A stretch of 64,000 bases of DNA, taken from positions 515,501 to 579,500 of the forward strand of contig NC_011772.1 of assembly GCF_000021305.1 (NCBI RefSeq). Reading direction: 5' to 3'. A program made the translations under genes and the position numbers. Origin of the DNA: Bacillus cereus G9842. Lineage in GTDB: Bacteria > Bacillota > Bacilli > Bacillales > Bacillaceae_G. Below are positions 35,752 to 44,662 of this stretch, piece after piece. The notes under the pieces were generated by a model. The model had not been told where the DNA came from. It saw only the letters and a program-made list of their open reading frames with translations, and made no database searches. Position 1 is the stretch's first letter. Every line of letters begins with the position of its first letter.

Positions 35752-37128
35752 ATGAATCTAGTAAAAAAAGGTGCTGCTCTATTAATGGTAGCAACAATGG
35801 CATTATCTAGTGTCGCTTGTTCAAATAGTAAAACAGAGGGAAAACCTGAAGCACAGGCAAAAGTAGCACCAGTTGAAAAAAATGGTGATAAAACAGTAAT
35901 TCGCTTCTGGCATGCGATGGGTGGAAAAACACAAGGAGTACTAGAGGGTCTTGTTGCAGACTATAATAAGTCGCAAAATAAATACGAGATAAAGGCAGAG
36001 TTCCAAGGGACATATGAAGAGTCTTTAACGAAATTTAGAACGATGTCTGCAACGAAAGAAGCGCCAGCTCTTGTTCAATCGAGTGAAATTACAACGAAAT
36101 ATATGATTGATAGCAAAAAAATCACACCAATTGATAGCTGGATAAAAAAAGATAAGTACGATACGTCAAAATTAGAAAAAGCAATTACAAATTATTATTC
36201 AGTTGATGGAAAAATGTATTCTATGCCATTTAATTCATCTACGCCAGTATTAATTTATAATAAAGATGCTTTCGCAAAGGCGGGCTTAGATCCAGAGAAA
36301 GCTCCAAAAACATATGCGGAATTACAAGAAGCAGCGAAAAAGTTAACGATTAAAGAAGGCGGAAATGTAAAACAATATGGATTCTCCATGCTTAACTATG
36401 GTTGGTTCTTTGAAGAGTTGTTAGCGACACAAGGTGCTTTATATGTAAATAACGAAAACGGCCGTAAAGATGCTGCAAAGAAGGCGGTATTTAACGGTAA
36501 AGAAGGACAGAAAGTATTTGGAATGTTAGATGATTTAAATAAAGCTGGCGCACTTGGAAAGTATGGAGCAAGTTGGGATGATATTCGTGCTGCGTTCCAG
36601 TCTGGACAAGTTGCTATGTATTTAGATTCTTCAGCAGGTGTTCGTGATTTAATTGATGCATCTAAGTTTAATGTAGGTGTTTCATATATTCCATATCCAG
36701 AGGATTCGAAACAAAATGGTGTTGTCATTGGAGGCGCATCATTATGGATGACGAATATGGTTTCAGAAGAAACGCAACAAGGTGCTTGGGACTTTATGAA
36801 ATATTTAACGAAGCCAGACGTACAAGCGAAATGGCATACGGCAACAGGCTATTTCTCAATTAATCCAGATGCATATAATGAGCCGTTAGTAAAAGAGCAA
36901 TATGAAAAATATCCACAGTTGAAAGTAACAGTAGATCAACTGCAAGCGACGAAGCAATCTCCAGCAACACAAGGTGCTTTAATTAGTGTATTCCCAGAAT
37001 CACGAGATGCAGTTGTAAAAGCATTGGAAGCAATGTATGACGGAAAGAATAGTAAAGAGGCGTTAGATGAAGCTGCCAAAGCAACAGATAGAGCAATTAG
37101 CATTTCAGCTCGTACGAGTCAAAAATAA
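35752..37128 (+). CDS. ugpB: Glycerol-3-phosphate-type substrate-binding lipoprotein UgpB, 458 aa
   Basis: Extracellular solute-binding protein with lipobox SVAC (Cys near 23) and UgpB-like sequence: IRFWHAMGGKTQGVLEGLV, YNKSQNKYEI, NSSTPVLIYNKDAFAKAGLD, WGASLWM-type GGASLWMTNM. It is last in glpP-ugpCAEB. Glycerol-3-phosphate or its diesters are inferred from the family and from the glpP gene. GAGAAGGTGAG precedes ATG 35752. Confidence 0.9.
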   Translation: MNLVKKGAALLMVATMALSSVACSNSKTEGKPEAQAKVAPVEKNGDKTVIRFWHAMGGKTQGVLEGLVADYNKSQNKYEIKAEFQGTYEESLTKFRTMSATKEAPALVQSSEITTKYMIDSKKITPIDSWIKKDKYDTSKLEKAITNYYSVDGKMYSMPFNSSTPVLIYNKDAFAKAGLDPEKAPKTYAELQEAAKKLTIKEGGNVKQYGFSMLNYGWFFEELLATQGALYVNNENGRKDAAKKAVFNGKEGQKVFGMLDDLNKAGALGKYGASWDDIRAAFQSGQVAMYLDSSAGVRDLIDASKFNVGVSYIPYPEDSKQNGVVIGGASLWMTNMVSEETQQGAWDFMKYLTKPDVQAKWHTATGYFSINPDAYNEPLVKEQYEKYPQLKVTVDQLQATKQSPATQGALISVFPESRDAVVKALEAMYDGKNSKEALDEAAKATDRAISISARTSQK

Positions 37129-37129
37129 G

Positions 37130-37167
37130 AGAAAGCCGTATCCTTAAAAGGGATACGGCTTTCTTTA
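37130..37167 (+). terminator. Terminator of the ugp operon
   Basis: AGAAAGCCGTATCC / GGATACGGCTTTCT stem. Confidence 0.9.
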
Positions 37168-37251
37168 TAGGGAGATAAGGGATCAAAGAAATGATGAAGT
37201 CTTATCTCTTTTATATGAGTAAAGGGTCTAGAGTGAATGTTGTCCTTTTCA

Positions 37252-37335
37252 TTATTTATTCAACTCCATTGCGACTTGTTTACCATTTACGAAAACCTCT
37301 ACTATCGCTACTACAACTTCCATTACTTTTTTCAT
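37252..37335 (-). CDS. 27-aa peptide, family member 1
   Basis: Minus-strand gene from ATG 37335 to TAA 37252, with AAGGAGAG about 9 nt before the start. The product begins MKKVMEVVVAIVEVFVNGKQ and ends VAMELNK. The gene at 49789 encodes the same 27-residue length with about 74% identity (20 of 27), most differences being conservative. Codon changes between the two are largely synonymous, arguing for a translated product. Valine-rich, probably amphipathic or membrane-associated; no known family. Promoter layout is shared with 49789 and 58511. Confidence 0.65.
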   Translation of the reverse strand: MKKVMEVVVAIVEVFVNGKQVAMELNK

Positions 37336-37375
37336 CTCTCATCTCTCCTTGTTTTTTGTTTCATTTCTTACTCTC

Positions 37376-37439
37376 AGTATAAGGAGATACAGTAATTACA
37401 ACTATCGAATTGGATGACAAGAGACTTACATTGTTGTAA
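37376..37439 (-). promoter_or_regulatory. Promoter with upstream dyad, peptide gene 1
   Basis: Minus strand: -10 TATACT (37381-37376), a weak -35 (TAGTTG), ATCGA and TGAC elements, and the dyad TTACAACAATGTAA (37426-37439) exactly 44 bp from the -10. Same offsets as at 49906 and 58689. Confidence 0.65.
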
Positions 37440-37459
37440 GGATAATAGTTTAGTTTGTA

Positions 37460-37617
37460 ATAAAGTGAAACTTTAATCAATGGGGCTTTTCTTCATCCCC
37501 CAATGATTATTAGCCCTCACCAATCGGGCTTTTACGGGCAGCCCTACCCCCACCTAACTTCTTTGCTTCTGCTGAATTTTGAGGTGGGGGTCTTACTGCC
37601 CGTTAATGCGAGATAAA
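37460..37617 (-). repeat. Full-length bcr1 repeat (158 bp), minus orientation
   Basis: On minus it runs TTTATCTCGCATTAACGGGC to AAAGTTTCACTTTAT, with TTTAT at both ends. The central hairpin GACCCCCACCT / AGGTGGGGGTAG and third hairpin are complete. It ends 20 bp from the dyad of the peptide gene and lies before the phosphatase gene. Confidence 0.92.
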
Positions 37618-37685
37618 TTTAATTCAAGGTTAAGATTCGGAATTTTCCGTTGTTTTGAACTATAATTAGAAAGAGGGGGGATAAT

Positions 37686-38390
37686 ATGAAAAGAATTCTT
37701 GTTATTAGTGATATTCATGGAGAAATAGAAAAGTTCGAACAGTTGTTGAAAGAAGCTCAATATGATGCGAAACAGGATCAATTAATCTTACTGGGAGATT
37801 ATGTAGATCGTGGTCCAAATGCGCGTGCTGTAATTGAAAAGGTAAAAGAATTGAAAGAAGAGGGAGCTCTCATTTTAAAAGGAAATCATGAAGATATGAT
37901 GATTAAGGCGTTAACGACAAATGAGGAACGTTCATGGAACCATTGGGTAAAAAGAAATGGTGGAGATAAGACATTATATAGTTATGGATTTCTAGAAGAA
38001 GATATTGTGGTTAATGAGAAAGACTTCCAAAAACCGATTTTACAATCTTCTGTATTAGAGGAACATATAAAGTTTATTCAAGAATTAGATCATTACATTG
38101 AAACAGAAGAGTATATATTTGTACATGCTGGGGTTGAGCCGATGAAACGAGTTTCTGAATCTGAACCATATACGTTAATGTGGATCCGTAATGAATTTCA
38201 TAATGGATATAGCGGTGAAAAGGTTGTTGTATTTGGGCATACGGAAACAAAAACGCTTCATAGTAGTGAGGATTGCGGAGTGTATTTTGGTAGTAATCGT
38301 ATTATTGGAATTGATGGCGGGGCTGTGTATGGTGGTCAGCTAAATTGTTTGGAGTTGCCAAGTAAAAAGGTATATGTAATAAAAAATTGA
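37686..38390 (+). CDS. Calcineurin-like metallophosphatase (PrpE/ApaH-like), 234 aa
   Basis: Serine/threonine-phosphatase or dinucleoside-tetraphosphatase type enzyme with two metal ions. Motifs in order: SDIHG (8-12), GDYVDRG (about 38-44), GNHE (about 67-70), and VHAG and FGHTE towards the C-terminus. AGAGGGGGG precedes ATG 37686. It stands alone. Substrate is not decidable from sequence. Confidence 0.85.
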   Translation: MKRILVISDIHGEIEKFEQLLKEAQYDAKQDQLILLGDYVDRGPNARAVIEKVKELKEEGALILKGNHEDMMIKALTTNEERSWNHWVKRNGGDKTLYSYGFLEEDIVVNEKDFQKPILQSSVLEEHIKFIQELDHYIETEEYIFVHAGVEPMKRVSESEPYTLMWIRNEFHNGYSGEKVVVFGHTETKTLHSSEDCGVYFGSNRIIGIDGGAVYGGQLNCLELPSKKVYVIKN

Positions 38391-38426
38391 AAGAGATAAG
38401 AGGAATCTTATTTCTTTCAATTTTTT
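38381..38426 (+). terminator. Terminator after phosphatase gene
   Basis: AAAAAATTGAAAGAGATAAG / CTTATTTCTTTCAATTTTTT stem. Confidence 0.85.
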
Positions 38427-38585
38427 ATTAAGGTAAATTTAAGACAAAGTTTTTATAATAAAATTTCAAAATTTTAGAAGGAAATAGTTGAAAATGAAAT
38501 TACGTAATATAACTACATTCTTTTGTTATGAAGAGAAGAAATGTAATAATAAATAGAATTGAACTATTTGATGGAAGGTGAGAGC

Positions 38586-39257
38586 ATGCGCTTACTTGTA
38601 GTAGAAGATAATACTTCGTTATTAGAGTCTATCGTACAAATTTTGTGTGATGAATTTGAAGTAGATACGGCAATAAATGGAGAAGATGGATTGTTTTTAG
38701 CGCTTCAAAATATATATGATGCAATTTTGTTGGATGTGATGATGCCAGGGATGGACGGATTTGAAGTGATTCAAAAAATACGTGATGAAAAGATTGAAAC
38801 ACCAGTCCTGTTTTTGACAGCGAGAGATTCTTTAGAAGATCGGGTGAAGGGATTGGACTTTGGTGGAGATGACTATATCGTTAAGCCATTTCAGGCCCCT
38901 GAATTAAAAGCGAGAATTCGCGCTTTACTACGCAGAAGTGGTAGTTTAACAACGCAGCAAACGATTCGCTATAAAGGGATTGAATTGTTCGGAAAAGATA
39001 AAGACGTTCAAGTAGATGGACAAGGTATTAAGTTGACATTGAAACAATATGAGCTACTAGAGTATCTCATTCAAAATAGCGGGAAGATTTTAATGCGTGA
39101 ACAAATTTTTGATCGTGTTTGGGGATTTGATTCAGATACGACAGTAGCAATTGTAGAAGTGTATGTGCATCATTTACGTAAAAAATTAGAGCCATTCGGT
39201 TATCAGAAAGATATTCAAACCGTTCGAGGTATTGGATATATATTAAAAGAACAATGA
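38586..39257 (+). CDS. OmpR-family response regulator, 223 aa
   Basis: Receiver domain (residues 2-115; Asp50 in ILLDVMMPGMDGF, Lys in DYIVKPF) and an OmpR/PhoB winged helix (about 130-222, LTLKQYELLEYLIQNSGKIL to RGIGYIL). ATG 38586 with GGAAGGTGAG is preferred to the upstream in-frame codon at 38559. Overlaps the kinase gene by 4 bp. Probably controls the secreted repeat protein and C39-like protease genes that follow; that is inference from position. Confidence 0.88.
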   Translation: MRLLVVEDNTSLLESIVQILCDEFEVDTAINGEDGLFLALQNIYDAILLDVMMPGMDGFEVIQKIRDEKIETPVLFLTARDSLEDRVKGLDFGGDDYIVKPFQAPELKARIRALLRRSGSLTTQQTIRYKGIELFGKDKDVQVDGQGIKLTLKQYELLEYLIQNSGKILMREQIFDRVWGFDSDTTVAIVEVYVHHLRKKLEPFGYQKDIQTVRGIGYILKEQ

Positions 39258-40504
39258 GAAAAGGAAGTATGTTTCAAAAGACACGCATTCGTTTGACTAT
39301 AGTGAATTCATTAGTATTTATCCTATTAATAGGTATATTAGGCAGTATTATTTATTCATACACATATAAGCGTATTTATAATGAAGTGGATCAATCTATA
39401 AAAATGATGGCTCAGTATAGAGAAAAATTAGATGTTAAAATACCACCAAGAAAACGCATAGAGAATATCCAGATTGGAGATCCGCGAGTAACTAGAATAA
39501 CTTGGAATGGGAAAATAGTGAAAATAGAGGGCGATAACCGTAAATTCCGTTCTATTTTTGAAGAGAATTTGGAAAAGTTTTCTCCAAAAAAATTAGGGGA
39601 GTTACAAGATATTGAAGTACAAGGACGATATTTTAGAGCATTTTCGCTTCAAAAAGATGGAGAAATAGTTCAAATCGTGCGAGATATAACAGCGGAAGAA
39701 AGAATGTTAAATACTTTATTTTTAATCCTCGTTATAGGTTGTAGCATAGGAAGCCTCTGTGCGATAGGTATCGGCTTTTTCCTAGCTGGCAGAGCACTTG
39801 TACCTATTCAAAATTCATGGGAGAAACAGCAGCAATTCGTTTCTGATGCATCACATGAACTAAGGACACCGCTTGCAGTTATTCAATCAAAAACGGATGT
39901 GTTATTCCAATCACCATCCGCTACGATAGAAGAAAAAGCGATGGATATTTCTACAATTTCAAAAGAATGTAGGCGGTTATCGAAACTCGTTAGTAATTTA
40001 TTATTGCTAGCACGTTCTGATTCTAATCAAATTGAGATGGATAAGAAAACATTTGAACTTGATAAATTGTTAGAAGAAATAGTAGCTCCATATAAAGAGA
40101 TTGCTTCTTATCAGGAAAAAGAAATGATACTAAAAGTAGAACGTGGTGTATCTTTTATGGGGGATAGAGAGCGGATTCATCAAATGATGGTCATACTGTT
40201 AGATAATGCGATGAAGTATACAAACGAAGGTGGGCATATTCAAATAGATTGTACGCAAACGAGTAGTTCAATTCGTATACAGGTGAAGGATGACGGGATA
40301 GGAGTGAAAGAAGAAGATATTCCGAAATTATTTGATCGTTTTTATCAAGGGGATAAAGCAAGAAGTACGTCAGAAGGAGCTGGATTAGGTCTTTCAATCG
40401 CAAATTGGATTGTAGAAAAGCATTATGGAAAAATATCAGTAGAGAGCAGATGGGGAAATGGCACTTGTTTTGAAGTGATTTTTCCTAAAAATCAAAAAAT
40501 ATAA
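39254..40504 (+). CDS. Sensor histidine kinase, 416 aa
   Basis: Two membrane segments (about 11-35 and 154-180) enclose a roughly 115-residue external sensor. The kinase core has QQFVSDASHELRTPLAVI (phosphoacceptor His near 202), LLDNAMKYT (N box), VKDDGIGV (G1) and GAGLGLSIANWIV (G2). Partner of the preceding regulator. Signal unknown. Confidence 0.88.
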   Translation: MRKGSMFQKTRIRLTIVNSLVFILLIGILGSIIYSYTYKRIYNEVDQSIKMMAQYREKLDVKIPPRKRIENIQIGDPRVTRITWNGKIVKIEGDNRKFRSIFEENLEKFSPKKLGELQDIEVQGRYFRAFSLQKDGEIVQIVRDITAEERMLNTLFLILVIGCSIGSLCAIGIGFFLAGRALVPIQNSWEKQQQFVSDASHELRTPLAVIQSKTDVLFQSPSATIEEKAMDISTISKECRRLSKLVSNLLLLARSDSNQIEMDKKTFELDKLLEEIVAPYKEIASYQEKEMILKVERGVSFMGDRERIHQMMVILLDNAMKYTNEGGHIQIDCTQTSSSIRIQVKDDGIGVKEEDIPKLFDRFYQGDKARSTSEGAGLGLSIANWIVEKHYGKISVESRWGNGTCFEVIFPKNQKI

Positions 40505-40509
40505 GTAAG

Positions 40510-40545
40510 AAGACGATCTTGTTTTTACAAGGTCGTCTTTTTTTT
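40510..40545 (+). terminator. Terminator after sensor kinase gene
   Basis: AAGACGATCTTG / CAAGGTCGTCTT stem with T run. Confidence 0.85.
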
Positions 40546-40600
40546 AAGGGAAAGTTAAGAAACTATTTATATTATGTATGGCATAAAGAACGTTCGTTAC

Positions 40601-40720
40601 ATGAAGAAGAGACTAGGTGTATGTGAGTGGATTTTATCAATCATAATGTTATCTCAAGCAGCGATGAGATGTATGTATAGTATTAAAAAAATTATGGGAA
40701 TGCTGAAAAAGAAAGTGTAA
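40601..40720 (+). CDS. Possible 39-aa upstream ORF
   Basis: ATG 40601 to TAA 40720; product begins MKKRLGVCEWILSIIMLSQA and ends in a basic tail IMGMLKKKV. The stop is only 2 bp before the GAGGGAGG ribosome site of the next gene. The ribosome site of this ORF itself is weak. It could be a small basic membrane peptide, a leader ORF, or chance. Confidence 0.35.
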   Translation: MKKRLGVCEWILSIIMLSQAAMRCMYSIKKIMGMLKKKV

Positions 40721-40736
40721 GAGGGAGGAATTAATT

Positions 40737-41558
40737 TTGAAAAAGAAAATGATGACGGTATTCACTATTGGAGTAATGAGTTTAAGCATATTAGGGGGTG
40801 CCTCTCCTTCTGAAACACAAAAAGGAAAGACAGATTACACGCAGCGCAGTAAAGAACAATTGAACAATGGTAAGATACATGCAGTGCATACAGAAGAAAA
40901 AGCAGAGGAACTAGGTATTGAAACGGAAGGAAAAGAACAAATTACATTAGAAAAAGAAATTCATGAAACAGAAGTAGGAAGGGAAGCAGAGCAGTTAGGT
41001 ATTTCGATTGAAGGAAAAGATGTTGGGATGCTGTCAGAAGAAATCTATGAAACAAAAGTAAAGCAAGAAGCGTTAAAGCTAGGTATATCTATAGAGAATA
41101 CATCAATTGTAGATTTAATTACTCAAATTAATACGATTAAAATTAAAGATGAAGCAGATAAATTAGGCATTTCTACAGATGGAAAAGAAATTGAAGACAT
41201 CGCGGAAGAAATCTACGGAACGAAAGTAAGAGAAGAAGCAGGAAAGTTAGACATTTCTCAAAAAGGAAAAGAAATTGAAGAGTTAGCACAAGAAGTGTAC
41301 GAACAAAAAGTACAGGAAGAAGCAAAAAAATATCATATTGATTTGTACGGTAAAGATATATATCAAATATTAAAAGAAATTAATGAACAAAAGGTGCTAC
41401 AAATGGCAGATGAGCTTAATATGGATAAAATGAATATGAATATTCAAGAGTTAGCGGAAAAGATAAAAAAAGATCAGCCTGAAAAAGGAAAAGAACTAAA
41501 TTTTGTACCGATGATTAGAACGGATGCTGACGCATTTTATTCTTATTTAACGAATTAA
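40737..41558 (+). CDS. Secreted protein of seven 28-residue helical repeats, 273 aa
   Basis: Start TTG 40737 with GAGGGAGG 8 nt upstream; a signal peptide covers about residues 1-21 (cleavage near GGA). Residues 53-246 are seven in-register repeats of 28 residues, pattern x-EA-xx-LGI-xxx-GK-xxxx-L-xx-EIY-xx-KV (units at 53, 81, 109, 137, 165, 193, 221). The unit looks like helix-loop-helix and resembles short SAP/HeH-like modules, but I do not recognise a family. No membrane anchor or sortase signal. Downstream of a two-component system and upstream of a C39-like peptidase. Confidence 0.72.
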   Translation: MKKKMMTVFTIGVMSLSILGGASPSETQKGKTDYTQRSKEQLNNGKIHAVHTEEKAEELGIETEGKEQITLEKEIHETEVGREAEQLGISIEGKDVGMLSEEIYETKVKQEALKLGISIENTSIVDLITQINTIKIKDEADKLGISTDGKEIEDIAEEIYGTKVREEAGKLDISQKGKEIEELAQEVYEQKVQEEAKKYHIDLYGKDIYQILKEINEQKVLQMADELNMDKMNMNIQELAEKIKKDQPEKGKELNFVPMIRTDADAFYSYLTN

Positions 41559-41565
41559 TAAGGGC

Positions 41566-42321
41566 GTGAAAGTGATAAGAAAATTGAAGTGGTATATATG
41601 TACAGCTTTACTAGGTGCAGCAATATGGAGTGTATATACAAATGGAATTCCAAAGTATGTAGAGAAGTTTACATTCTCAAATATACAAAGAGGAAAAGAA
41701 ACGGAGTTTAGTAATAACGATGAAAAAGTCATCTTATCAAATGTTCCATTAATTCAGCAGTTACCAGAATTGGATAGAGGCTGTGAAGTGACAAGTTTAG
41801 CAATGATGTTACAATACGCTGGTGTTTCAGTGGATAAGATGACATTAGCAAATGAAATAAAAAAAGTTGATTTTATAGACGATGGTGTGCGCGGGAATCC
41901 GAATGAAGGATTTGTAGGTAATATTTATACATTCTCTGAATCAGGATATGGTGTATATCATGGGCCACTTTTTCAGTTAGCAGAAAAATATTTACCTAAT
42001 AAAGCTGTAGACTTAACTGGGAAGAATATAGAAGAGATTTATAAGAGTGTAAAAGCAGGGAAACCGGTAGTCATGATTACGAATGCAACATTTGCACCAT
42101 TAGATGAAGATGAATTTACTACATGGGAAACAAATAGTGGAGATGTTTCTATTACGTATAATGAACATTGTATTGTACTTATTGGTTATGATCAGGAATC
42201 TGTATATATTCGAGATCCACTTGAGGATAGCTTAGATGTAAAAGTACCGAGAGAAAGCTTTGAACAGGCATGGGTGCAAATGGGGAGTCAGGCAATTAGT
42301 TATGTAAAGAGCTCCAAATAA
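41566..42321 (+). CDS. C39-like peptidase family protein (YvpB-type), 251 aa
   Basis: Papain-fold C39-like domain after an N-terminal membrane or signal segment (about 6-24). Candidate catalytic residues: Cys in DRGCEVTSLAMML (about 72), His in YNEHCIVLIGYD (about 206) and Asp in YIRDPLE (about 222). It begins 7 bp after the repeat-protein gene, so they are probably one operon. The start may be GTG 41566 or GTG 41572, the latter having better spacing from AAGGG. It is not fused to an ABC transporter, unlike bacteriocin C39 proteases; substrate unknown. Confidence 0.78.
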   Translation: MKVIRKLKWYICTALLGAAIWSVYTNGIPKYVEKFTFSNIQRGKETEFSNNDEKVILSNVPLIQQLPELDRGCEVTSLAMMLQYAGVSVDKMTLANEIKKVDFIDDGVRGNPNEGFVGNIYTFSESGYGVYHGPLFQLAEKYLPNKAVDLTGKNIEEIYKSVKAGKPVVMITNATFAPLDEDEFTTWETNSGDVSITYNEHCIVLIGYDQESVYIRDPLEDSLDVKVPRESFEQAWVQMGSQAISYVKSSK

Positions 42322-42413
42322 ATTAGGATGAAGAGTTTTAGTAAGATGACTATAAGGCGAAGGATAGAGATTGAAGATTATAAGAGAAATTTTTTAGAGT
42401 AGAAGCTGTTGAG

Positions 42414-42459
42414 AAATAAGAGAACTTTAGTATATATAATGCTAAAGTTCTCTTATTTT
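42414..42459 (+). terminator. Terminator after C39-like gene
   Basis: AAATAAGAGAACTTTAG / CTAAAGTTCTCTTATTTT stem. The rest of 42322-42601 shows no gene. Confidence 0.85.
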
Positions 42460-42601
42460 ATGATTAAAATCCTTATTAAGGAGTGAATATGGAAAAATGC
42501 ATAATTGACGAAAAAATTACATGTTATCATTATATATTGTTTTATGTATGTTAATTGTATAAAATGACACAAGTATCCACATTACATAAAGGAGGCTTAT
42601 T

Positions 42602-44584
42602 ATGCAAAAAATATTTAACTGGGTTAAATGTATGAGTATCAAGAAAAAATTAATCATTTCATTTTTTATTATTTTAACTATACCAGGAATTATTATCGGT
42701 GGTGTTTCATATCAAACTGCCAAAACAAATTTTGAACATCAAATGACAGATAAAGCAAAGGAGAATATTTCAGTTTTAAATACTGTTATTTCTCAAAATA
42801 TAGAAGAGAAATTTGTTGATGCGACGTATTTTGCAGACATCTTAACAGAGGATACATATCCAAATGGACAAGAAGAGATAGTGAGAACGAAGTTAGCACA
42901 ATATATAAAGCTTCATCCAGAAGTAGAAGGTATTTATATTGGAACGCAGACGGGAAAGTTTATAAGAGAACCATTTATCCAAATGGCTGATGGGTATAAT
43001 CCAACAGATAGATCTTGGTATAAAGAAGCACATGAAAATAAAGGGAAAGTAATTGTTACTGCACCATATCAATCAGCATCTACAAAAAATATGGTAGTGA
43101 CCATTGCGAAAGAAGTAAAAGATGGTAAAGGTGTTATAGGAATTAACTTAAATTTAGATAACATCTTAAAAATTTCCAAAATGATTAACATTGGTGAAAA
43201 AGGTTATGCAGTTATTTTAGATCAAAATAAGCAAATTGTTAGTCATCCATCTAGAAAACCAGGTGCGAAAGTTACTGATCCTTGGGTTAAACCAATTTAT
43301 GAAGATAAACAAGGAAATGTGTCTTATACAGAACAAGATGATAAAAAGAATTTAATCTTTGCAACAAATGAAAAAAACGGCTGGAAAGTAGTTGGAGTTA
43401 TGTTCGATGAAGAAATTACCCAAGCTGCCAGTCCAGTGTTTTATAAGACTTTAATTGTTATTGCTATCGCTATTGCATTTGGTAGTGTATTAATTTATTT
43501 CATTACAAGGTCTATTACAGGGCCATTACGAAAAATAGCTGAATCAGCATATAAAATTAGTAAGGGAGATTTAACAGAGAAAATTACAATCCATTCTAAG
43601 GATGACATAGGGAAATTAGGGACTTCATTTAATGAAATGTCTACGTCTTTACAAGATGTTATTACCCAAATTAGCTTTTCAGCAGAACATGTCGCGGCAT
43701 CGGCTGAGGAGTTAACAGCGAGCGTACAGCAAGCAAATGATGCGACAGATCAAATTACAATTGCAATGGAACAAGTATCAGGTGGGGCTGAATCACAAAG
43801 TCAAGGTGTTGAAGAAGGTGCGGCTACATTACAACAAGTAAATACAGCAATTCAAGATGTAACCGGAAGCGCAGAGTCAATTTCTATTTCCTCATTACAT
43901 GCGAGAGAAAGAGCTGAAGAGGGAGAAGATTTAGTTGAACAAACTGCAAAACAAATGCAGTCTATTTCTAGGTCGGTATCCGAGTCAGATGCTATTATTA
44001 AACTTCTTGATGAGAAATCAAAGCAAGTAGGAGCTATTTCTGAAGCAATTCAAAACATAGCTACTCAAACGAACTTATTAGCTTTAAATGCGGCTATTGA
44101 AGCAGCAAGAGCAGGTGAACAGGGTCGAGGATTTGCTATTGTAGCAGATGAGGTTAGAAAATTAGCAGAGCAATCAGGAGAGTCATCTGGAGAGATTGCA
44201 AATTTAATTGCAGAAATTAAGGCGGATATTGAACATACTGTTAAGGCAATGGATAATGTGAATGGAGAAGTTCAACAAGGCCTTGATGTTGTAACAAAAA
44301 CGAAAGTAAGTTTTACGGAAATTTTAAGTTCTACTACACATATTGTTTCTCAAGTTAATCAAATGGTAGAAACAACGAAGAGAATTGCTGGAGATGCAAA
44401 TGAAGTGACAAATGCTATTGATGAAATTGCAGCGGCTGCAGAAGAAAATACAGCTAGTATGCAAAGTGTTGCGGCTTCAACAGAAGAACAGGTTAATTCA
44501 ATGGAGGAAATTAGTTCAGCTTCGCAAAACTTAGCTGGGATGGCCGAAGAACTACAAGCGATGACTAGTAAATTTAAAGTATAA
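42602..44584 (+). CDS. Methyl-accepting chemotaxis protein with dCache domain, 660 aa
   Basis: Paralogue of the receptor at 22945, with the same architecture: TM1 (about 17-37), dCache (about 43-280, [24 protein letters not shown]), TM2 (about 287-305), HAMP, signalling tip [20 protein letters not shown] and a final TSKFKV. AAAGGAGG precedes ATG 42602. It is followed by a MalK-type kinase, regulator, malate-type carrier and malic enzyme, so a C4-dicarboxylate ligand such as malate is inferred. Confidence 0.9.
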   Translation: MQKIFNWVKCMSIKKKLIISFFIILTIPGIIIGGVSYQTAKTNFEHQMTDKAKENISVLNTVISQNIEEKFVDATYFADILTEDTYPNGQEEIVRTKLAQYIKLHPEVEGIYIGTQTGKFIREPFIQMADGYNPTDRSWYKEAHENKGKVIVTAPYQSASTKNMVVTIAKEVKDGKGVIGINLNLDNILKISKMINIGEKGYAVILDQNKQIVSHPSRKPGAKVTDPWVKPIYEDKQGNVSYTEQDDKKNLIFATNEKNGWKVVGVMFDEEITQAASPVFYKTLIVIAIAIAFGSVLIYFITRSITGPLRKIAESAYKISKGDLTEKITIHSKDDIGKLGTSFNEMSTSLQDVITQISFSAEHVAASAEELTASVQQANDATDQITIAMEQVSGGAESQSQGVEEGAATLQQVNTAIQDVTGSAESISISSLHARERAEEGEDLVEQTAKQMQSISRSVSESDAIIKLLDEKSKQVGAISEAIQNIATQTNLLALNAAIEAARAGEQGRGFAIVADEVRKLAEQSGESSGEIANLIAEIKADIEHTVKAMDNVNGEVQQGLDVVTKTKVSFTEILSSTTHIVSQVNQMVETTKRIAGDANEVTNAIDEIAAAAEENTASMQSVAASTEEQVNSMEEISSASQNLAGMAEELQAMTSKFKV

Positions 44585-44593
44585 TAACAGCAG

Positions 44594-44632
44594 ATAAGTA
44601 AGGTGAAAATAATATCACCTTACTTATTTTTC
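44594..44632 (+). terminator. Terminator after second chemoreceptor gene
   Basis: GATAAGTAAGGTGA / TCACCTTACTTATTTTTC stem. Confidence 0.8.
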
Positions 44633-44662
44633 TATTCAGCAATTAGGGGAGTCATTAACGGG

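Noticed and set aside
37191..37382. 63-aa plus-strand frame
   Set aside because: Antisense to the 27-aa peptide gene, which has a ribosome site, promoter and a conserved paralogue.
41566..42321. Bacteriocin ABC-transporter C39 protease
   Set aside because: No transporter domains, no double-glycine leader peptide gene confirmed; only the C39-like fold is supported.
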